A stretch of DNA of 64,000 nt, taken from positions 310,001 to 374,000 of the forward strand of contig NZ_LNCI01000003.1 in NCBI RefSeq assembly GCF_001509585.1, given 5' to 3'. Below, in pieces: positions 52,775 to 64,000 of the stretch. The position numbers were made by a program, and so were the translations under genes. Source of the stretch: Tropicimonas marinistellae. GTDB taxonomy: Bacteria > Pseudomonadota > Alphaproteobacteria > Rhodobacterales > Rhodobacteraceae. The notes beneath the pieces were generated by a model that saw only the letters and a list, made by a program, of their open reading frames with translations, was not told the origin of the DNA and searched no databases. The stretch's first letter is position 1. The number at the start of each line of letters is the position of its first letter.

Positions 52775-53806
52775 ATGTTCAAGCGTACGATATGGCCGGG
52801 AACTCTTCCGGCAGCGGCGCTGTTCCTGGCCAGCACGGCGTTCACCGCCACCGCTGAGGGAGAGCTCAATATCTACTCGTCTCGCCACTACGACACCGAT
52901 GAACGCCTCTATTCGGATTTCGAGGAAGCCGAGGGCGTCACCATCAACCGCATCGAGGGGAATGCCGACGAGCTGATCGCGCGGATGGTCGCCGAAGGGG
53001 CGAACAGCCCGGCCGATGTTCTGATTACCGTGGATACGTCGCGCCTGCACCGGGCCAAGGTGGCCGGCATCCTGCAGTCGGTGGACAGCGGCGTGCTGGA
53101 AGAGCGCATTCCCGGGCATCTTCAGGACAGCGACAACCAGTGGTTCGGATTCTCGCAGCGCGCGCGGATCATCTTCTATGACAAGGAGCAGGTGAACGAG
53201 CCGCCGCAGACATATGCCGATCTGGCCGATCCAAAATTCGAAGGCATGGTCTGTATCCGGTCCTCCACGAACACATACAACCAGACGCTGCTGGCCTCTA
53301 TCGTGACCCATCAGGGCGAGGATGCGGCCCGGGATTGGGCGCAGGGTGTGGTCGACAACATGGCGCGCCCCCCCCAGGGCGGCGATACGGACCAGCTTCG
53401 CGGGTTGGTGTCCGGCGAATGCGCCATAGCCGTGTCGAACACCTACTACTTTGCGCGCGCTCTGCGAAGGGAGGTCGATGGGGTGTCTCCGGACATTGAC
53501 CGGATCGGTTGGGTCTTCCCCGATCAGGGCGGGAATGGCGCCCACATCAACCTGTCGGGGGCCGGTGTCGCCGCCAACGCGCCGCATCGGGACGTCGCGG
53601 TGAAGTTCCTCGAATACCTGTCCGGCGAATCCGCGCAGACCTATTTCTCTGCCGGGAACGACGAATACCCTGCGGTCGAGGGCGCTCCGCTGGCGGACTC
53701 CGTTGCCGCGCTTGGCGACTTCCAGATGGATGAGATTGATCTGTCGGAGGTTGCCGAGAATATCGCAACCGCGCAGAAGATCTTCAATGAAGTCGGCTGG
53801 CCGTAA
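52775..53806 (+). CDS. Iron(III) ABC transporter substrate-binding protein (FutA/FbpA-like)
   Basis: 343 residues with a signal peptide (to about residue 28, TAFTATAEG). ELNIYSSRHYDTDERLYSDF and GNADELIARM are typical of ferric-ion binding proteins. Tyr ligands are likely in YSSRHY and SNTYYFAR. I choose the ATG at 52775, preceded by GGAG; a GTG at 52739 and ATG at 52763 are in frame. No permease or ATPase gene follows, so its transporter partners must be elsewhere. Confidence 0.88.
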   Translation: MFKRTIWPGTLPAAALFLASTAFTATAEGELNIYSSRHYDTDERLYSDFEEAEGVTINRIEGNADELIARMVAEGANSPADVLITVDTSRLHRAKVAGILQSVDSGVLEERIPGHLQDSDNQWFGFSQRARIIFYDKEQVNEPPQTYADLADPKFEGMVCIRSSTNTYNQTLLASIVTHQGEDAARDWAQGVVDNMARPPQGGDTDQLRGLVSGECAIAVSNTYYFARALRREVDGVSPDIDRIGWVFPDQGGNGAHINLSGAGVAANAPHRDVAVKFLEYLSGESAQTYFSAGNDEYPAVEGAPLADSVAALGDFQMDEIDLSEVAENIATAQKIFNEVGWP

Positions 53807-53828
53807 GCGCTGCGACGCATGACGTTAC

Positions 53829-53861
53829 GAAAGGGGCGGGGCACGGCGCCAAGCCCCTTTC
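53829..53861 (+). terminator. Probable terminator of the iron-binding protein gene
   Basis: A 9-base-pair stem GAAAGGGGC / GCCCCTTTC with a 15-base loop, 22 bases after the stop. It lacks a clear T-run after the stem, so its strength is uncertain. Confidence 0.55.
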
Positions 53862-54210
53862 CGGCGGCGTCACAACGCGCGCCGGCGTCGGCTTGGCCGG
53901 CGCAACAGCGGCCCGAGCTTTATCCTTGAGTTGCAAAGAATCCGACAATCATCGCGGACAATCGATCATCCTTTGCGCGAAGCTGGGGAGGGACTGGTTG
54001 TCCGCGAACCGGACCTCGGCTGGAGTTTGCCCAGTGACCGCTATGCGCAGGGATCGTCCGCTGCGGCGCGCGAAATACCGTCCCCGTCGTTTGGTGAAAC
54101 GGGTAAGGGCTCTCGCTCGTATCGCCCCCGCAGAGACCCGCGAGAGCGATGCGCTGGGTTTGGTTGTTTCTCACCCGGGCGAACGCCCGGATCTGCCGCA
54201 CGTGGGGTAT

Positions 54211-54235
54211 CGGGCGGGGAATGGCACCCCGCCCG
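54211..54235 (-). terminator. Probable 3-prime hairpin of ppc
   Basis: A perfect 9-base-pair stem CGGGCGGGG / CCCCGCCCG with a 7-base loop, 19 bases after the ppc stop on the minus strand. No T-run follows, so it may protect the mRNA end rather than terminate. Confidence 0.6.
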
Positions 54236-54254
54236 AATGTTTGACGGGTTGCCG

Positions 54255-56960
<2,706 letters not shown>

Positions 56961-57697
56961 GGCGCGTCTCCCTGTTCTGTCGATACCGCCACTAGCACGG
57001 ATAGAACCGGGCTGCCGTTGCAAAATCGACCTGAGGGACAGACATCTGCGCGCAATGACACGGAACCGGCAACTCCGGGCACGGTTGGGCGCTTCGTGAG
57101 CAATCACTGTGCCAACGGCCTTGGGCGTGCGTCGAGATCGGACAATGCCGCGACGGGAGGGCGCTGGGCCTCGGAGGGGGAAAACAGCGACCTGCGGAAA
57201 CGGGCCTCGTACCCTGCCGCCTCACGACAGCTCGACCGCAGGGCGAACGTTCTACTCGGAAGGGCTCAAAGAAATGCCGGCGCCTGGGAGGTCATCCCGA
57301 AGCGCCGGCGCCTTAAGTATATATTGTCGCGCTCCACTCACTAGCGCTCGTTAATCTTGGGGATCTACACATTCATGGAACGGGGGAACCTAGCACACAT
57401 CTTAAACACACCCAGGGGAATAACCATGCATGCACAATGGCACGTTCCCGCCGATAGGAAAATTCGTGAGATTACCTGCGCAATTCTACCTATAGACACG
57501 CCCGCTCGCCCCCGGTGCCGGGCTGTGCCGCATGGCATCGGGCAGCTTTCCGATCCAAGCGTTGCCCAAGCATGCGCGTTGTGGAAGAGATTGGGACGCC
57601 GGTGAAGTGAGACACATGCCCGTGCGGTGACTTGGCGGGGCAGCTCGCGGCCATGGGCAGGAGCGCGACAAGCGGATGCTAGCGGAGTTACTGTAAG
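56961..57697. other. Stretch between ppc and the Cache-PAS kinase gene
   Basis: About 740 bases, the divergent promoter region of ppc and the kinase. It has a compound hairpin at 57276-57309 (GCCGGCGC / GCGCCGGC outside, GGGA / TCCC inside), an AT-rich patch just after it (TTAAGTATATATTG), and a possible 59-codon gene (57426-57605). No other gene is convincing. Confidence 0.55.
57426..57605 (+). CDS. Possible small protein (59 residues)
   Basis: Starts MHAQWHVPADRKIREITCAI and contains three Cys; Arg-rich end. A good ribosome site AGGGGAA lies five bases before the ATG. No family is recognised. It lies 92 bases upstream of the kinase gene in the same direction. A chance frame is possible. 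Confidence 0.35.
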   Translation: MHAQWHVPADRKIREITCAILPIDTPARPRCRAVPHGIGQLSDPSVAQACALWKRLGRR

Positions 57698-60019
57698 ATG
57701 CGGAATTCACTTGGTGCCCTGCTTGCAATCGGCCTCGCCGGCTTGCAGTTCGTCGCCGTTCTGGCCGTGGTCTTCTCTTCCTACGTCACGTCGGAACGCG
57801 CGCTGCTGGACCATGCCAGGGGGCTACTGAACGACGTTGGCACCAATACGATTGCGCATTCGCAGGGGTTCTTGCGGCCGGCGCGTGGCGCCGCGGAACT
57901 CTCGGCGCGTCTCGCACAGAACGACGTGATCGCCAGCGACAGCCCGCAATTGCTCGAACAACTGCTGTTTCAGCAACTGCAACTCGCTCCACAATTCGCC
58001 GGCGTCTATCATGGAAGCGAAGACGGAGATTTCGTCTATGTCATGCGCAGTAGCGGTCCGGGGCCGTTTCGTTCGAAGATCATACGGGTCGACGGAGACA
58101 GCCGCACGACCGAATTGATCTGGAGAAACGACGATTTCTCGGTTGTAGAGCGCCGGATGGATCCGGAAGACACGTACGACCCGCGCACCCGCCCGTGGTA
58201 CATCGGTGCCCGCGAGTCGCTGACCACGATCTGGACCGATCCCTATATCTTCTATTCCTCGCAACAACCGGGGATCACGCTTGCATCGCCCGTGGAAGAC
58301 GGGGCAGGGGGCGTGCGCGGAATCGTCGGCGTGGACATCGAGATCAGCGAAATCTCGGAGTTCCTGTCACACCTGCAGATTGGCCACACAGGCCGGGCGC
58401 TGATCATTCACGCCAACGGCGATGTTATTGCGCACCCGAACCAGAGCCTGTTGAAAACGCGTGACAGCGACGGGTCGCTGCGGTTTGCCAATATCCGGGA
58501 CATTGACGATCCGATCGCGCAGGCCGCGTTCGTGCAATTGACCGGTGACGGGCAGGTTCCGGTCGAGCGAAACAACCTCTCGCAGTTTCAGTACGGCGGC
58601 GAAGTCTACGTTTCGATCGTGATGCCGGTGATGAGCGACAAACTCCCCTGGACAATTGCCGCATACGCGCCGGAGGACGATTTCACCGCCGTGATCAAGA
58701 GTAACCGGCGAACCAATATCTGGATCGCGGCCGTTGTGGCGATGATAACCGGCATCGGCGGCCTTGCGCTTGCGAATTACATATACAAACCGGTGCGCGC
58801 CTTCGCCGTCCGCTCGGCACTGATCTCGCAAGGCGAACTCGACCCGTCGGAACCTCTGCCGAAGACGTACCAGGAACTCGAAAACGCCAACACGACGCTG
58901 ATGCAACAAATCGCGGCGAGGAAAGAGACCGAACTGGAATACGGCCAGACCTTCGCGCTCTCCTCGCGTGGCATGGCGCAGGTGGAGGCGGAAACCGGCC
59001 GGTTTATCCGCGTGAATGCGCGCTTTTGCGAGATCACCGGTTACGACGCTGGCGAACTGGAGCGCATGACATTCTCCGATCTTTCCCTGCCGGGCGCTCC
59101 GCCGTTCCTGACGCAGTGGAATGGTGGCAGCGGAAAAGACGACGAGATCAACCACGAAATGCGTTGCTTGCGGAAGGGTGGGCGCACGATCTGGACCTCC
59201 GTCAATGCGATCCGGGTTCACAACCAGGAGGGCAAAGCGCTGCATTTCGTGCTTACGATGGACGATATCTCGCTCAACAAGGAGAAAGAGGAAAAGATCT
59301 CGCAACTGAACAAGGACCTGTCCTACCTGTCGCGGGACAACACGATGGGGCAACTTGCGTCGGGCCTGGCGCATGAACTCAACCAGCCGCTGACGGCGAT
59401 AGCGCAGAATGCCGATGCCGCGCTCATGACGGTGGAACAGCACCCGCAGGCGGATGCCGAATTGCGCGAGATACTGGAAGAGATCGAGTCGCAGTCTCTT
59501 CGTGCCGGCGAAATCATCCGGGCGCTACGTGCGTTCATCCGCAAGGACGAGGGTGTGCGCACGGTCTTCGACATTGAGGAACTGCTCGATCAGACACAAC
59601 GTCTGGTCATCGCGGAGGCGCATGACGTGGGCGCAAAGATCACCACGGACATGGAAAACCTCCCGCCGGTCGAAGCGAACCGTGTGCAGGTCGCCCAAGT
59701 ATTGGTGAACCTGCTCAGAAACGCCATAGAGGCCGTTGCGGAAACCTCCGACCGCGAAAAGCACGTCACGGTGCGGGCTGGCCGGCGAGGGGATCAGGTT
59801 ATCATTTGCGTGATCGACAACGGCCCGGGCGTGGATCCGAGCATCAACCTCTTCACGCAGTTCGAGACGACGAAACCGGGCGGCATGGGGCTCGGCCTGA
59901 CGATCTGCCGGTCGATCGTTCAGGAAAACGGTGGCCGTTTGTGGCACGAAGCGAGCGAGACAGGCGGCGCACGGTTCTGTTTCACACTGAATGCCGGCGG
60001 CGCCCGGGGAGCGGGGTAA
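57698..60019 (+). CDS. Cache-PAS sensor histidine kinase
   Basis: 773 residues. Membrane helices lie near 8-28 and 345-363 and enclose a double-Cache-like periplasmic sensor (DTYDPRTRPWYIGA; ITLASPVEDGAGGVRGIVGV). A cytoplasmic PAS domain (about 425-535) leads to the kinase core with H-box LAHELNQPLTAIAQ, N-box NLLRNAIEAV, DNGPGVD and GMGLGLTIC. FixL/DctB-type kinase class. The FixJ-type gene 174 bases downstream is its probable partner. Small-molecule sensing, such as carboxylates or amino acids, is likely but unproven. Confidence 0.9.
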   Translation: MRNSLGALLAIGLAGLQFVAVLAVVFSSYVTSERALLDHARGLLNDVGTNTIAHSQGFLRPARGAAELSARLAQNDVIASDSPQLLEQLLFQQLQLAPQFAGVYHGSEDGDFVYVMRSSGPGPFRSKIIRVDGDSRTTELIWRNDDFSVVERRMDPEDTYDPRTRPWYIGARESLTTIWTDPYIFYSSQQPGITLASPVEDGAGGVRGIVGVDIEISEISEFLSHLQIGHTGRALIIHANGDVIAHPNQSLLKTRDSDGSLRFANIRDIDDPIAQAAFVQLTGDGQVPVERNNLSQFQYGGEVYVSIVMPVMSDKLPWTIAAYAPEDDFTAVIKSNRRTNIWIAAVVAMITGIGGLALANYIYKPVRAFAVRSALISQGELDPSEPLPKTYQELENANTTLMQQIAARKETELEYGQTFALSSRGMAQVEAETGRFIRVNARFCEITGYDAGELERMTFSDLSLPGAPPFLTQWNGGSGKDDEINHEMRCLRKGGRTIWTSVNAIRVHNQEGKALHFVLTMDDISLNKEKEEKISQLNKDLSYLSRDNTMGQLASGLAHELNQPLTAIAQNADAALMTVEQHPQADAELREILEEIESQSLRAGEIIRALRAFIRKDEGVRTVFDIEELLDQTQRLVIAEAHDVGAKITTDMENLPPVEANRVQVAQVLVNLLRNAIEAVAETSDREKHVTVRAGRRGDQVIICVIDNGPGVDPSINLFTQFETTKPGGMGLGLTICRSIVQENGGRLWHEASETGGARFCFTLNAGGARGAG

Positions 60020-60026
60020 TTATGCC

Positions 60027-60055
60027 CCGTGAATACACATTATGCAGCTTCACGG
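60027..60055. promoter_or_regulatory. Inverted repeat between kinase and regulator genes
   Basis: CCGTGAA, 15-base spacer, TTCACGG. It lies eight bases after the kinase stop and 138 bases before the regulator start. It could be an operator for the regulator or an mRNA hairpin. Confidence 0.4.
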
Positions 60056-60193
60056 AGTGGCGGCTGTTTCGTGACCACCGCAGCGTGCATTTTTCTCGTT
60101 GAAGCCCCTGTTTTCATTGTTGGACTGGCGAGTTGTCTATTGCCGGTGTAGGGTTTCTTCTCGAATCCCCAATTTCCGGAAGAGCGGAAACAC

Positions 60194-60835
60194 ATGCCCA
60201 ACGCGGACTCAGTCGTCTACGTCGTAGATGACGACCAGGACATCCGAACCTCGTTGTCGCGCGCGCTCCGCAAGCGCGGCTTCGAGGTCGAAGCGTTCGA
60301 CTCCGCAGAAGCGTTTCTGGATGCCTACGATGGCGAACAGGCAGGATGCCTCGTTCTGGATTTCGGGATGCCGGTCATGTCTGGCCTCGAACTCCAGGAA
60401 CACTTGAACGGGCTTGGTTTCCCGCTGGCCATCGTCTTCATCACGGGCCACGGCGGGGTGCCGGAATCCGTAAAGGCGATGAAAGCGGGTGCGGTGGATT
60501 TCCTGGAAAAGCCGTTTCGCCAATCCGTGCTTGTCGAGCGTATTCTCGCTGCGTCCGAAGAGGCGATTGCAAAGCGAGACGCGCAGGAGCGAAACCACCA
60601 GATTCGTGTACGCTTCGATCGATTGACAGCACGCGAAGAGGAAATCGTTGCCCGGATGATCTCCAACCCTGCCGAAGTGTCGAGCAAGGAGATCGGGAAT
60701 TACCTGGGCATCAGCCCGCGTACCGTGGATCACCACCGTGCGCGTATCCTGGAGAAACTCGAGGTAAAGACGGTCGTCGAATTGATCGATCTCGCGTCGC
60801 GCCTCAAGGATGCCACGGCTTCGCGACCCGGATAG
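60194..60835 (+). CDS. FixJ-type response regulator
   Basis: 213 residues. Receiver domain with acidic pocket VVDDDQD, phospho-acceptor Asp56 (LVLDFGMPVMSG), Thr/Lys switch (FITGHG, DFLEKPF), and a LuxR-type HTH (LTAREEEIVARMIS, SSKEIGNYLGISPRTVDHHR). It resembles FixJ/TtrR regulators. Its targets may include the secreted-protein genes downstream. Confidence 0.92.
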   Translation: MPNADSVVYVVDDDQDIRTSLSRALRKRGFEVEAFDSAEAFLDAYDGEQAGCLVLDFGMPVMSGLELQEHLNGLGFPLAIVFITGHGGVPESVKAMKAGAVDFLEKPFRQSVLVERILAASEEAIAKRDAQERNHQIRVRFDRLTAREEEIVARMISNPAEVSSKEIGNYLGISPRTVDHHRARILEKLEVKTVVELIDLASRLKDATASRPG

Positions 60836-61004
60836 AGAATTGCGCGCAACCCTGCACCGGTGGGGGGAGGCGCGCGCGTTTTCCCGACCAAAAAAACCTG
60901 TTTGATCCCCAATTGTGAACAAACCGTCGCCATGGGATCGCCAAAGCCCGCTGCTAGCAATCAATCTGCAGAAATCCCAACTGCCGTTTGGCAAGGAGGT
61001 TGTG

Positions 61005-61376
61005 ATGGAGCGAGTGCATGTTTTTAAGTCCATTTTGACCATCTTGACGTTCGCTTTGGCGGCGTCGCCCGGTTACGCCGATGTTGTCACATGTCAGGCG
61101 ACCGATGCCGCCTTTCTAAAACCGGGGGGGTCGTTGGGGCGAGATCGCCACTGGCCGCGGGTTGGCGACGGGCTTCAGGTCGATCTCTCCCGAGACACAT
61201 TGCAACGAGACGGTTGGGAGAAGCCGATGAATGCGTCCATCACCTGGGTCGGACCGGATGTGATGCGCGTAGACACGACGTTTCACTCTGCGGTCCTGTA
61301 TTTTTCAGACGGCAGTATCGCGTATTACCTTCAGGATGCGCGGCGGATCGTTCACGGGACGTGCACGGCGAGTTAA
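61005..61376 (+). CDS. Small secreted protein
   Basis: 123 residues, not recognised. A signal peptide is clear (FKSILTILTFALAASPGYAD). The mature ~98 residues have Cys near both ends (VVTCQAT and HGTCTAS), a likely disulfide. An ideal ribosome site AAGGAGGT lies four bases before the ATG, suggesting high expression. It lies after the FixJ-type regulator gene. Confidence 0.75.
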   Translation: MERVHVFKSILTILTFALAASPGYADVVTCQATDAAFLKPGGSLGRDRHWPRVGDGLQVDLSRDTLQRDGWEKPMNASITWVGPDVMRVDTTFHSAVLYFSDGSIAYYLQDARRIVHGTCTAS

Positions 61377-61612
61377 TCCGCAGACGCACCTACTCTCCAC
61401 GTGGGGACGGGCCGTCGATTCGCACGAGGTCGCCAGACAGAGTGCGACAAATTTAGACTTCGGCGGCGAAAAAACCGCCGCCCCCCAAGGAAGCCCCGGC
61501 ACAGGTCATCCGAATCCCGGAATTGCCGCTGGGTTATGTTCTGGGTGTCATGGTTCGGTGTTAGTTTCGCAGCAATCATAAGAAACACTCCATTCAAACC
61601 ACGGTTGCTGCC

Positions 61613-61879
61613 ATGACACGTACTTGCCTTGCCTCTCTGACGTTTTGTGCCGCCCTGATATCTGCGGCGGGCGCCACATCTGCGCAGAGTCTAGAAGCCA
61701 CCTCCTCGGACACTTCGGGTGCCACGATCAACCCCAACATCCTCGCCTTTGCGGCCCAGCAGATCGAGTCCAACACGCTCCGCTCTCCTCAGCGGGCGCT
61801 CTCTTCGGCGATCGGGCTCCTTTCCAGCACGATGGGGGACATTCCGGAGGCCACCTCCTCAACCAGCACAACGCAGTGA
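61613..61879 (+). CDS. Small secreted Ser/Thr-rich protein
   Basis: 88 residues. A signal peptide (TRTCLASLTFCAALISAAGA, then TSAQS) precedes a Ser/Thr-rich mature part (ATSSDTSGATINPNILAFAA) ending STSTTQ. No family known. No strong ribosome site is seen. Neighbour of two other small exported proteins. Confidence 0.55.
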   Translation: MTRTCLASLTFCAALISAAGATSAQSLEATSSDTSGATINPNILAFAAQQIESNTLRSPQRALSSAIGLLSSTMGDIPEATSSTSTTQ

Positions 61880-62101
61880 GCTGATACAAGCTCCGATAAT
61901 CCGGTTGACCGGGGCTCACGCCTGTCCAGCAGCCTGCCGCCTTCGGTGATCGGTGGCGCAATGCGGACTTTGCCCATCTAGGGGCCAATCTGTCACAGTC
62001 GGGTGTGACGGATGCACGTTGTCCATGCCTGTATTGTTCTTGCCCCTAGGTCTGTTACAAGATTGACAGACCGATGAAAAACGGTGGGGCAGAAGGGCAG
62101 C

Positions 62102-62452
62102 ATGGCAAAAAGAGAATTGGTAGCTATCGCGATTGTGCTCGGTGTCGGTGCGACTGCCGCCTGGGCTCAAGAAAACGATCCGGTGGCCTACTCGGTCGCG
62201 GCGAAGCAGGATGCGTGCGACGGCCGGCAGATTGAAAAAGCCTATTTCATTGAGCCAAAGCGGATTGCGGTCGAGTGCGAGACCGACGAGGGGGCTGCGA
62301 TCCTTCTTGGCGGGGCCGGCGCGGCAGTAGGTGGCGCGGGAAGCGGCGCACTTGCCGCTGGTTCACTGGTTCTTCTCGGGGCCTTCGCGTCCGGCAAGGG
62401 CGACGGAATTGGATCCACCGCCTCGACGGGATCCACAACCGGCACGAACTGA
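62102..62452 (+). CDS. Small secreted protein with glycine-rich hydrophobic tail
   Basis: 116 residues. A signal peptide (ELVAIAIVLGVGATAAWAQ) and a domain with two Cys (DACDGRQIEKAYFIEPKRIA, VECET) precede a Gly/Ala-rich hydrophobic segment (GGAGAAVGGAGSGALAAGSL), then a Thr/Ser/Gly tail. The glycine-zipper look suggests membrane association. AGAAGGG precedes the ATG. No family is firmly recognised. Confidence 0.65.
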   Translation: MAKRELVAIAIVLGVGATAAWAQENDPVAYSVAAKQDACDGRQIEKAYFIEPKRIAVECETDEGAAILLGGAGAAVGGAGSGALAAGSLVLLGAFASGKGDGIGSTASTGSTTGTN

Positions 62453-62598
62453 GACTCCGCCCCGACGTCGCGGCGCGGTTGTTGCCAACGCTCGGATCCA
62501 AGTGATCCAGGCGGCAAGCAACCGCCTCGTTGCAGGCGTTGAAGCGCGGATACCGACGCCTCCCCAAGTCACGCAAGCTACGGGTTCACTGTGCGTCC

Positions 62599-63369
62599 AT
62601 GCAAAACGTCTTCTTCGTTGCTTCGAAGGTATTCTGGAGCATCGCGAAACCGGAAAGCCTGATTGCATTCTGCCTTCTCGCGGCATGCTGTTTCCTATGG
62701 TTTCGGAGGATCTGGGCCGCGCGCGTCTTCGCGACCCTTTCCTTCCTGCTCGTGGCCGGGATCGGCACCTTTCCCGTGGGACAATGGATGCTGAGGCCGC
62801 TCGAAGCGAGATATCCGGTTGCTCCCGATCTGACGCGCGTCGATGGGATCGTCGTGCTCGGTGGGGGCGAACGATTGCCATACCGTGGCCAAGCACAGGT
62901 CAATGAGGGGGGCGAGCGGCTGATCGAGACCATGGCGCTCGCGCTTCGGTTCCCAGATGCCAAGGTGATGTTCACGGGCGGCAGCGGTGCCATGCGAAAC
63001 ACGGGCCGTAAGCCCGCAGCCAATGCGAAATCGGCAGAGTTGTTCTTTCTGGGGCAGGGGTTGGAGCCCGCGCGTCTGCTGCTCGAAAACCGATCCCGCA
63101 ACACCGCCGAGAATGCGGCACTCGGCTTCGCGGTGGCGACACCGGGGCCAGACGAAACCTGGGTTCTGGTGACCTCCGGCTATCATATGCCACGCGCAAT
63201 GCGGTCGTTCCAGCGCGCCGGTTGGCAAAACCTTGTGCCGTGGCCGGTCGATTTCCTCGCGCCGTACGGCCGGTCTTTCCGTTGGGATTTTTCGGAGAAC
63301 CTGAACGCGCTGGATACGGCGATGAAGGAGTATATCGGCCTGTTTGCCTACGAGATCAGCGGGCGCTAG
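62599..63369 (+). CDS. YdcF family (DUF218) membrane protein
   Basis: 256 residues. Two membrane helices (about 18-35 and 42-62) precede a DUF218 domain: VDGIVVLGGGERLPYRGQAQ, then MFTGGSGAM, ENRSRNTAENAALGF and VTSGYHMPRAM. The family is linked to envelope processes such as peptidoglycan or lipid carrier handling; substrates are poorly defined. I start at the ATG 62599, which gives a normal N-terminus; the frame is open from 62530. Confidence 0.88.
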   Translation: MQNVFFVASKVFWSIAKPESLIAFCLLAACCFLWFRRIWAARVFATLSFLLVAGIGTFPVGQWMLRPLEARYPVAPDLTRVDGIVVLGGGERLPYRGQAQVNEGGERLIETMALALRFPDAKVMFTGGSGAMRNTGRKPAANAKSAELFFLGQGLEPARLLLENRSRNTAENAALGFAVATPGPDETWVLVTSGYHMPRAMRSFQRAGWQNLVPWPVDFLAPYGRSFRWDFSENLNALDTAMKEYIGLFAYEISGR

Positions 63370-63567
63370 GACGGCGGCAGCAGCAGCTCGGCCGGCTACA
63401 TTAACGTTTGCCTGCCGACGCTTGTTGGGGTGTCTTCGACGTGGAAGCGAAGCGAGATGCTACCCACAGTGCAAAAAGGCTCGGCGCCAGTGCGGAGGGT
63501 CCGCCTGGCGCCGTGTTTTTTGGTTCGCAGCTACCCGGGAGACGCCGAACGCTGACCGCGGATTTGG

Positions 63568-63903
63568 CTACGACGTGCTGGAATCCGAAACAACCGCAAG
63601 AAGCCCGAGCATTACGAGTATACTGGCGGCCAGAACCGTGGCCCAATTGCCGATCGAAATTGGAACCGCGTTCGTTTCTGTCCCGTATTCGTAGGTGGCT
63701 ATCCCCAACAGAACGCAAAGAAATACTGCGGAGGTGACCAGCATGGGAAGAAGGATTCTCTCCAGCGCGCTACGACCTGATTCCTGATCGCGGCGTGATG
63801 ACCGTTTATGTCCGCTGGTCGCTTTTCCCATGTCGTTCAAGTTGAAGTTGTATTCGGATCCGGAAATGTTTTTTTCAAAGTTCTTGTTGGACTTGATCTT
63901 CAC
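63568..63903 (-). CDS. Small membrane protein, unknown
   Basis: 111 residues. A basic N-terminal half (KSNKNFEK; KATSGHKRSSRRDQ) is followed by two membrane helices (about 51-70 and 83-104). AGGGAATT lies upstream of the ATG at 63903. No family recognised; base composition at its N-terminal end is AT-richer than neighbours. It could be part of a longer unit beyond the window. Confidence 0.55.
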   Translation of the reverse strand: MKIKSNKNFEKNISGSEYNFNLNDMGKATSGHKRSSRRDQESGRSALERILLPMLVTSAVFLCVLLGIATYEYGTETNAVPISIGNWATVLAASILVMLGLLAVVSDSSTS

Positions 63904-64000
63904 AATTTAATTCCCTGGCTGTTCGCGCTCTTAATAGCAACCGGTCACACTCCGACTGATCACGCAACATTCATGTGCGTGTGCCTGACCGGAGGAACGG

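Larger units (their letters stand above)
53807..54254. other. Gene-free stretch between convergent iron-binding protein and ppc genes
   Basis: About 450 bases. It holds three hairpins: GAAAGGGGC / GCCCCTTTC (53829-53861), a terminator candidate for the plus-strand gene; CCGGGC-gaac-GCCCGG (54175-54190); and CGGGCGGGG / CCCCGCCCG (54211-54235) just after ppc. The open frame 53893-54366 reads through these hairpins and is not convincing. Confidence 0.6.

Overview
The window is high-GC chromosomal-type DNA from an alphaproteobacterium, most probably a Rhodobacteraceae/Roseobacter-group member. This rests on gene content and order: a soxBDAG sarcosine oxidase operon, a cysG-DUF2849-sulfite reductase-cysH-DUF934-fpr sulfur operon, a urease cluster beside an arginase, TRAP transport genes, alr-mlaE-mlaF, and a short intergenic repeat (core GATATTTCCGGACAGAAGAA) that I recognise from this family. 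No rRNA, tRNA, CRISPR array, insertion sequence or prophage was seen.

Layout. 0.3-5.7 kb: heterotetrameric sarcosine oxidase (soxB, soxD, soxA, soxG). 5.8-11 kb: four same-strand genes of an uncharacterised module (alpha/beta-hydrolase-like TPR protein, GSCFA protein, HAD-IIIC/FkbH-like protein, methyltransferase). 11-13.3 kb: Fe superoxide dismutase, RarD-type permease, convergent LOG-family protein. 13.4-17.4 kb: LysM envelope protein and an autotransporter-like protein with a 36-unit Asp-Pro-Thr linker. 17.8-20.9 kb: GNAT acetyltransferase, then alr-mlaE-mlaF on the minus strand. 21.3-24.9 kb: dnaB, pyrE, pyrC (minus). 25.1-33.1 kb: urease genes ureD-A-B-C-E-F-G with four non-urease genes between them, including a Lys/Ala-rich basic protein. 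33.5-36.4 kb: two minus-strand proteins of unknown role and a divergent YeeE/YedE pair. 36.8-39.5 kb: arginase, YceI protein, infC (apparent AUA start), small membrane protein. 39.8-45.9 kb: assimilatory sulfur operon with a divergent Lrp/AsnC regulator. 46.1-52.6 kb: DctB/DctD-like two-component system and dctPQM TRAP transporter. 52.8-57 kb: orphan iron-binding protein and PEP carboxylase. 57.7-63.9 kb: Cache-PAS histidine kinase, FixJ-type regulator, small secreted proteins, YdcF protein and a small membrane protein.

The genes suggest a marine-type heterotroph that obtains carbon and nitrogen from methylated amines and arginine: sarcosine is demethylated, arginase releases urea, and urease yields ammonia. 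It imports C4-dicarboxylate-like acids through a TRAP system, refills the TCA cycle by PEP carboxylase, and assimilates sulfate with ferredoxin-linked enzymes.

The best candidates for something undescribed are the GSCFA/FkbH/methyltransferase module, the DctD-like regulator that has lost its GAFTGA loop and Walker A lysine, the Lys/Ala-rich protein embedded in the urease operon, and the secreted-protein neighbourhood beside the FixL/FixJ-like pair. Functions are inferred from motifs and remembered family features; no database search was run.
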